Shown in pieces: positions 60,425 to 64,000 of a DNA stretch of 64,000 bases. Made by a program: the position numbers and the translations under genes. The first letter of the stretch is position 1; each line of letters starts with the position of its first letter. Below the pieces are notes generated by a model. The model worked only from the letters and a program-made list of their open reading frames with translations. It was not told where the DNA came from and did not search any database. The stretch is from Streptomyces griseoviridis (GTDB lineage Bacteria; Actinomycetota; Actinomycetes; Streptomycetales; Streptomycetaceae): positions 8,743,501 to 8,807,500 of the forward strand of contig NZ_CP029078.1 of NCBI RefSeq assembly GCF_005222485.1. Reading direction: 5' to 3'.

Positions 60425-61284
60425 CCCCCACGGACCTCGTCGCCGCGCCGCCGGCCCCCGCCCGCCGCCGCCGGCGCTCGGTGACCCTCGCCGTCGGCGT
60501 CACGCTGGCCGGACTGATCGCGCTGCTCGCGCTGGTCTCCCTGGTCTGGCTGCCCTACGCCACCGACGACACCTCCGGCGGACGGCTCGCGGGACCCGGC
60601 TCCGGGCATCTGCTCGGCACCGACAAACTCGGCCGCGACCTGTTCACCCAGCTGATGACCGGCTCCCGGATCGCCGTCGAGGCCGGTTTCGGCTCGGTGC
60701 TGATCGCCGCGCTCGTCGGCGTCACCCTCGGCGTGCTGGCCGCGTTCGCGCAGGGCTGGCTCGACGACACGCTCGCCGCGTTCCTCGACATCCTCATCGC
60801 CTTCCCGACGCTGCTGCTCGCGATGCTCGTCGTCGCGGCCCGCTCGGCCACCCTCGGCTCCGCCGTCCTCGCCATCGGACTCGCCCAGAGCGCCGTCGTC
60901 GCCCGCCTGGTGCGCATCCTCGTCAAGCGCGTCCTGGCCGAGGACTACGTGACGGCCGCCCGCACCTCGGGCACCTCCTGGCCGCGCACGGTCGCGGGAC
61001 ACGTCCTGCCGAACATCTGGCCCACCCTCGTGGTCAACCTGGCCCTCCAGTTCGGCCTCGCCGTCCTCGCCGAGGCGGGCCTGTCCTACCTCGGCCTCGG
61101 CGCGCCGCCGCCCAACGCCTCGTGGGGCCGCATGCTCCAGGAGGCCCAGGCCACCTTCACCACCGCGCCCGCGGGCGCCCTCGCGCCCGGCGTCCTGCTG
61201 GTCCTGCTCGTCGTCGGGGTCAACCTGATCGCCGACGGGCTGCGCGACACCCTCGACCCGGCGACCCGCGGGAGGCGGTCATGA
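60421..61284 (+). CDS. ABC importer permease (DppC-like)
   Basis: 287-residue permease with six helices. HLLGTDKLGRDLFTQLMTG is the DppC signature, and the EAA loop is YVTAARTSGTSWPRTVAGHV. Forms the transmembrane channel with the preceding protein. Starts with ATGA overlap. Confidence 0.94.
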   Translation: MTPTDLVAAPPAPARRRRRSVTLAVGVTLAGLIALLALVSLVWLPYATDDTSGGRLAGPGSGHLLGTDKLGRDLFTQLMTGSRIAVEAGFGSVLIAALVGVTLGVLAAFAQGWLDDTLAAFLDILIAFPTLLLAMLVVAARSATLGSAVLAIGLAQSAVVARLVRILVKRVLAEDYVTAARTSGTSWPRTVAGHVLPNIWPTLVVNLALQFGLAVLAEAGLSYLGLGAPPPNASWGRMLQEAQATFTTAPAGALAPGVLLVLLVVGVNLIADGLRDTLDPATRGRRS

Positions 61285-62081
61285 CCCTCCTCGACGTCCG
61301 CGGCCTGACCGTGCGCACCGACGAAGGACGCACCCTGGTCGACGACCTCTCCTTCACCGTCGGCGGCGGCGAACGCCTCGGCCTGATCGGCGAGTCCGGC
61401 TCGGGCAAGTCCCTCACCACCCTCGCGGTGCTCGGTCTGCTGCCCGCCGGGATGACCGCGACCGGCAGCGTGGAACTGGCCGGCACCCAGATCGTCGGCG
61501 CCCCCGAGAAGCGGCTCACCGCCGTCCGCGGCCGGGACGCGGCCGTCGTCTTCCAGGAACCGCTGACCGCCCTCGACCCGCTCATGCGGGTGGGCCGGCA
61601 GATCGCGGGACCGCTCGGCCGCCGTACCGGCCTCAGGGGCGCGGCCCTGCGCGCCGCCGTCGTCGAGGCCCTCGAACAGGTGCGGCTGCCCGAGCCGGCC
61701 CGCGTCGCCCGCGCCTTCCCGCACGAGATCTCCGGCGGCCAGCGCCAGCGCGTCGCCCTCGCGATGGCGCTGGCCTGCGCGCCCGCCCTGCTGATCGCCG
61801 ACGAACCCACCACCGCCCTGGACGTCTCCGTGCAGGCCGAGATCCTCGCCCTGCTCGACACCCTGGTGCGGGAGCGGGAGATGGCGGTGCTGTTCGTCAG
61901 CCACGACCTGGCCGTCGTCGCCCAGGTGACCGACCGGGCCCTGGTCCTGAAGGACGGCCGCGCCGTCGAGGAGGGCCCCGTCCTCGACGTCGTCGGCGCC
62001 CCGCGCGCCGCGTACACCAGGAGCCTCGTGGCCGGCGCCCGCACCCTGCAGGCCGCCCTGGATCTGAGGAGTTCGCGATGA
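61281..62081 (+). CDS. ABC importer ATP-binding protein (DppD-like)
   Basis: 266-residue ATPase: Walker A GESGSGKS, Q-loop FQEPLTALDP, signature ISGGQRQRVALAMAL, Walker B LLIADEPTTALD and H-loop SHD. The C-terminal oligopeptide-transporter extension is short, without the Cys-rich iron-sulfur motif. ATGA overlap with the permease gene. Confidence 0.94.
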   Translation: MTLLDVRGLTVRTDEGRTLVDDLSFTVGGGERLGLIGESGSGKSLTTLAVLGLLPAGMTATGSVELAGTQIVGAPEKRLTAVRGRDAAVVFQEPLTALDPLMRVGRQIAGPLGRRTGLRGAALRAAVVEALEQVRLPEPARVARAFPHEISGGQRQRVALAMALACAPALLIADEPTTALDVSVQAEILALLDTLVREREMAVLFVSHDLAVVAQVTDRALVLKDGRAVEEGPVLDVVGAPRAAYTRSLVAGARTLQAALDLRSSR

Positions 62082-62842
62082 CACCGGTACTGGAGCTGGC
62101 CGACGCGGCGGTGCGCTACCGGGGCGCCGCGGGCGATGTCGTGCGCGAGGTGTCCTTCGCGGTCGAGCCGGGGCAGTCCCTGGCCCTGGTCGGCGAGTCG
62201 GGCGCGGGCAAGACGACCCTGCTGCGGCTGCTCTCGGGCCTGGTCAGGCCCACCGAGGGCGCCGTCCGCTTCGACGGCGAGCCGCTGGCCCCGCGCGACC
62301 GCCGCCAGATGCGCCGCTTCCGGCGCGGCGTCCAGGTGGTGTTCCAGGACCCCTACTCCTCGCTCGACCCGCGCCGCCGGGTGGCCGCGATCGTCGCCGA
62401 GCCGCTGCGCTCCCTCGGCATCGACAGCCGCGCGAGCGCCGCGCCCAAGGTGGCCGCCGCCCTGGAGCGGGTCGGCCTGCCCGCCGACGCCGCCGCCCGC
62501 TACCCGCACGAGTTCTCCGGCGGCCAGCGCCAGCGCATCGCGATCGCCCGCGCCATCGTGTGCGATCCGCGCGTCCTGCTCGCCGACGAACCGGTCAGCG
62601 CGCTCGACGTCACGACCCGCGTCAAGGTCGTCGAACTGCTCGCCGAACTGAAGGAGGAGCGGCGGATGACGATGGTGATGGTCTCCCACGACCTGTCCGT
62701 GGTCGCCTCCCTCTGCGAGCGCACGGCCGTCCTCGAACGCGGCCGGATCGTCGAACAGGGCCCCACCGAGCAGGTGTTGAGCAACCCCGCGCACCCCTAC
62801 ACCCGCCGCCTCATCGACAGCGTGCCCCGGCTGCCCGCCTGA
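62078..62842 (+). CDS. ABC importer ATP-binding protein (DppF-like)
   Basis: 254-residue ATPase: Walker A GESGAGKTT, Q-loop FQDPYSSLDP, signature FSGGQRQRIAIARAI, Walker B LLADEPVSALD, H-loop SHD. Completes the five-gene importer; a nearby HupE/UreJ-like gene gives weak support for a metal or chelate substrate over peptides. ATGA overlap with the preceding gene. Confidence 0.94.
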   Translation: MTPVLELADAAVRYRGAAGDVVREVSFAVEPGQSLALVGESGAGKTTLLRLLSGLVRPTEGAVRFDGEPLAPRDRRQMRRFRRGVQVVFQDPYSSLDPRRRVAAIVAEPLRSLGIDSRASAAPKVAAALERVGLPADAAARYPHEFSGGQRQRIAIARAIVCDPRVLLADEPVSALDVTTRVKVVELLAELKEERRMTMVMVSHDLSVVASLCERTAVLERGRIVEQGPTEQVLSNPAHPYTRRLIDSVPRLPA

Positions 62843-63491
62843 GCGCGGGCCCGGCGCCCGGCCGGGGGACGGACGTCCGCCGCGCGGCCGGCGGCCCGCC
62901 GCGGGCGGCCCCCCGGGATGTCCGGTTGTCGGCGGGGAGCGGGGCGACGGCGCGCGAACGGGCGTCCCGGCCGCCGAGCGGGCGGCCGAGCGGGCAGCGG
63001 TGGCCGGGAAGCGGCGCCCGCCAGGTCCCGGTGTCCGAGAAGCGGCGGCCGAAATCCTGGTACGGCCGTCGGCCACCGCCGGGAGCCGTAGCGCCCGAGC
63101 GCGGCGACCGCCCGCCCGGCATCACCGCATGTCGCTCGGGCATATGCCCGGCCCCCAGAATTCGATCATCCTTTCGAAATCTGACCGAAACGGTGTCTGG
63201 ACATTCGGGATCCGGCCGAATGCACACCCGCGCACCAGATTCTTTTCCGTCAACGCCAGCCGATCATTCGGAATGAGACAACTGCCCACCCGGTGCCGAG
63301 TTCACCGAGATCCGGTTGACACCGTGAGACTCGTGGTGTGACTCTCTTACGGGCCGCGACACCGATTTGAGACAACGTCGTGACGTTGAAGTGATATCCC
63401 GGTGTCCGCCTGGCCCAGCTGCCGAAATGTGCCCGGCCAGCTCTTTTCGGAATTTCGCGCGACCCGTCCCACCAGGAATGCGGAGCGTTGG
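62843..63491. other. Intergenic region, no gene seen, AT-richer second half
   Basis: 649 bp. The first 250 bp are GC-rich with short inverted GGCCGCC-type repeats after the importer operon, which may terminate it. From about 63140 the base composition shifts towards AT and stays so through 63560, suggesting regulatory DNA for the thioesterase gene or a different origin. Several overlapping small frames here lack coding character. Confidence 0.45.
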
Positions 63492-64000
63492 ATGTTCGCT
63501 GCCGATCAACCGTTAACGCAGAATTCATCGTCGTTGCTCATATCATTCGGAAGGAGACGCGCCGATCCGTCGCGAGGCGATTCTCTCCGCACTGTCCTGT
63601 TCCATCCGTCGGGCGGCCGGCTCGGTCAGTACCTGGCACTCGTCGGCCATCTCTCCCGGCGCGGCCCCGTGCACGGGGTGCGGGGGAGCGGCCTCCACCC
63701 GGGCGAGGAACCCCACGACGACGTGCACACCATGGCGGACCTCTACGCCGGACTGCTCGCCGACCGCCCCGAGCCGCCCACGCTGCTGGCGGGCTGGTCC
63801 CTCGGCGGCCTGCTGGCCTGGGAGGTCGCACACCGCCTCGCCGCCGACGGCCCGCGCCCGGCCGTCGTCATGGTGGACAGCTTCGCCGACCCCTGGTCCG
63901 CCTGCCACACCGCACGCGACCACCTGCGCCGACGCATCCTCGACGCCCTGCCCGACACCACCGACGCCGAGGAGCGCGCCCTCGCCGCCCGCACCGCCGA
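63492..64000 (+). CDS. Thioesterase (alpha/beta hydrolase), partial (3' end outside window)
   Basis: Thioesterase of the type found with polyketide or nonribosomal peptide synthetases. Visible motifs are VLFHPSGG (oxyanion strand), DLYAGLLADRP and the nucleophile elbow GWSLGGLLAWEVAHRLA. The frame is open to the window end. The start is uncertain: ATG at 63492 follows GGAG, but the first 20 codons are unusually AT-rich and contain a TTA codon at 63513, and the homologous domain begins only near 63579. It could start a further biosynthetic gene set beyond the window. Confidence 0.75.
   Translation, partial: MFAADQPLTQNSSSLLISFGRRRADPSRGDSLRTVLFHPSGGRLGQYLALVGHLSRRGPVHGVRGSGLHPGEEPHDDVHTMADLYAGLLADRPEPPTLLAGWSLGGLLAWEVAHRLAADGPRPAVVMVDSFADPWSACHTARDHLRRRILDALPDTTDAEERALAARTA

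Overview
High GC content, GTG/TTG starts, AGGAG-type ribosome sites and gene content (type II polyketide synthases, deoxysugar genes, DUF families typical of actinomycetes) point to a Streptomyces or close relative. No rRNA, tRNA, CRISPR array or transposase was seen. Function calls rest on reading motifs and gene order by eye; no database search was run.

Layout. (1) 1-5.5 kb, minus strand: a sugar-type ABC importer (ATPase cut by the window edge, lipoprotein binding protein), a NodB-fold hydrolase, a nitrilase-family amidase and two tandem-duplicated SDRs; probably a small catabolic island. (2) 5.7-8.5 kb: a COG0701-type permease, an NmrA-like reductase and a small secreted beta/gamma-crystallin-like protein. 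(3) 9-36.1 kb: a biosynthetic cluster. A two-component pair (8980-10932, plus) borders a long minus-strand array. From its upstream end at 36.1 kb this contains a full angucycline core in the urd/lan order (oxygenase E, cyclase F, KS-alpha, KS-beta, ACP, ketoreductase, aromatase, oxygenase M, reductase V), an exporter, a flavin reductase, an acyl-CoA carboxylase epsilon subunit, a glycosyltransferase and a D-olivose-type sugar set (RmlA, RmlB, 2,3-dehydratase, 3- and 4-ketoreductases). A second set of ketosynthase genes follows: active KASIII-like, KASIII-like without the active-site Cys, carboxylase beta subunit, ACP, KS, chain-length-factor-like and FabG-like KR. The simplest reading is a C-olivosyl angucyclinone plus a separately made acyl chain.

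(4) 36.9-39.5 kb, plus strand: an ImmA/IrrE-type metalloprotease, an MAB_1171c-type membrane protein and an XRE-like DNA-binding protein, probably one regulatory cassette. (5) 39.7-51.0 kb, plus: an InhA-type enoyl reductase behind a perfect palindrome that covers its -10 box, a drug exporter, YceI, NmrA, a two-domain ABM protein and a methyltransferase; then a tightly overlapping five-gene operon (P-loop kinase, GH3-type acyl-adenylating enzyme, methyltransferase with a 39-bp repeat expansion, two proteins of unknown function). This operon and the second ketosynthase set are the least familiar parts.

(6) 51-56 kb, minus: DUF3592 membrane protein, DUF916-type cell-wall protein, secreted purple-acid-type phosphatase with a possible PHO box, HupE/UreJ-like protein. 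(7) 56.3-62.8 kb, plus: lipoprotein, a 20-codon leader-like ORF, DUF1684 protein and a complete five-gene peptide/nickel-type ABC importer. (8) 63.5 kb to the end: the start of a thioesterase gene cut by the window edge.
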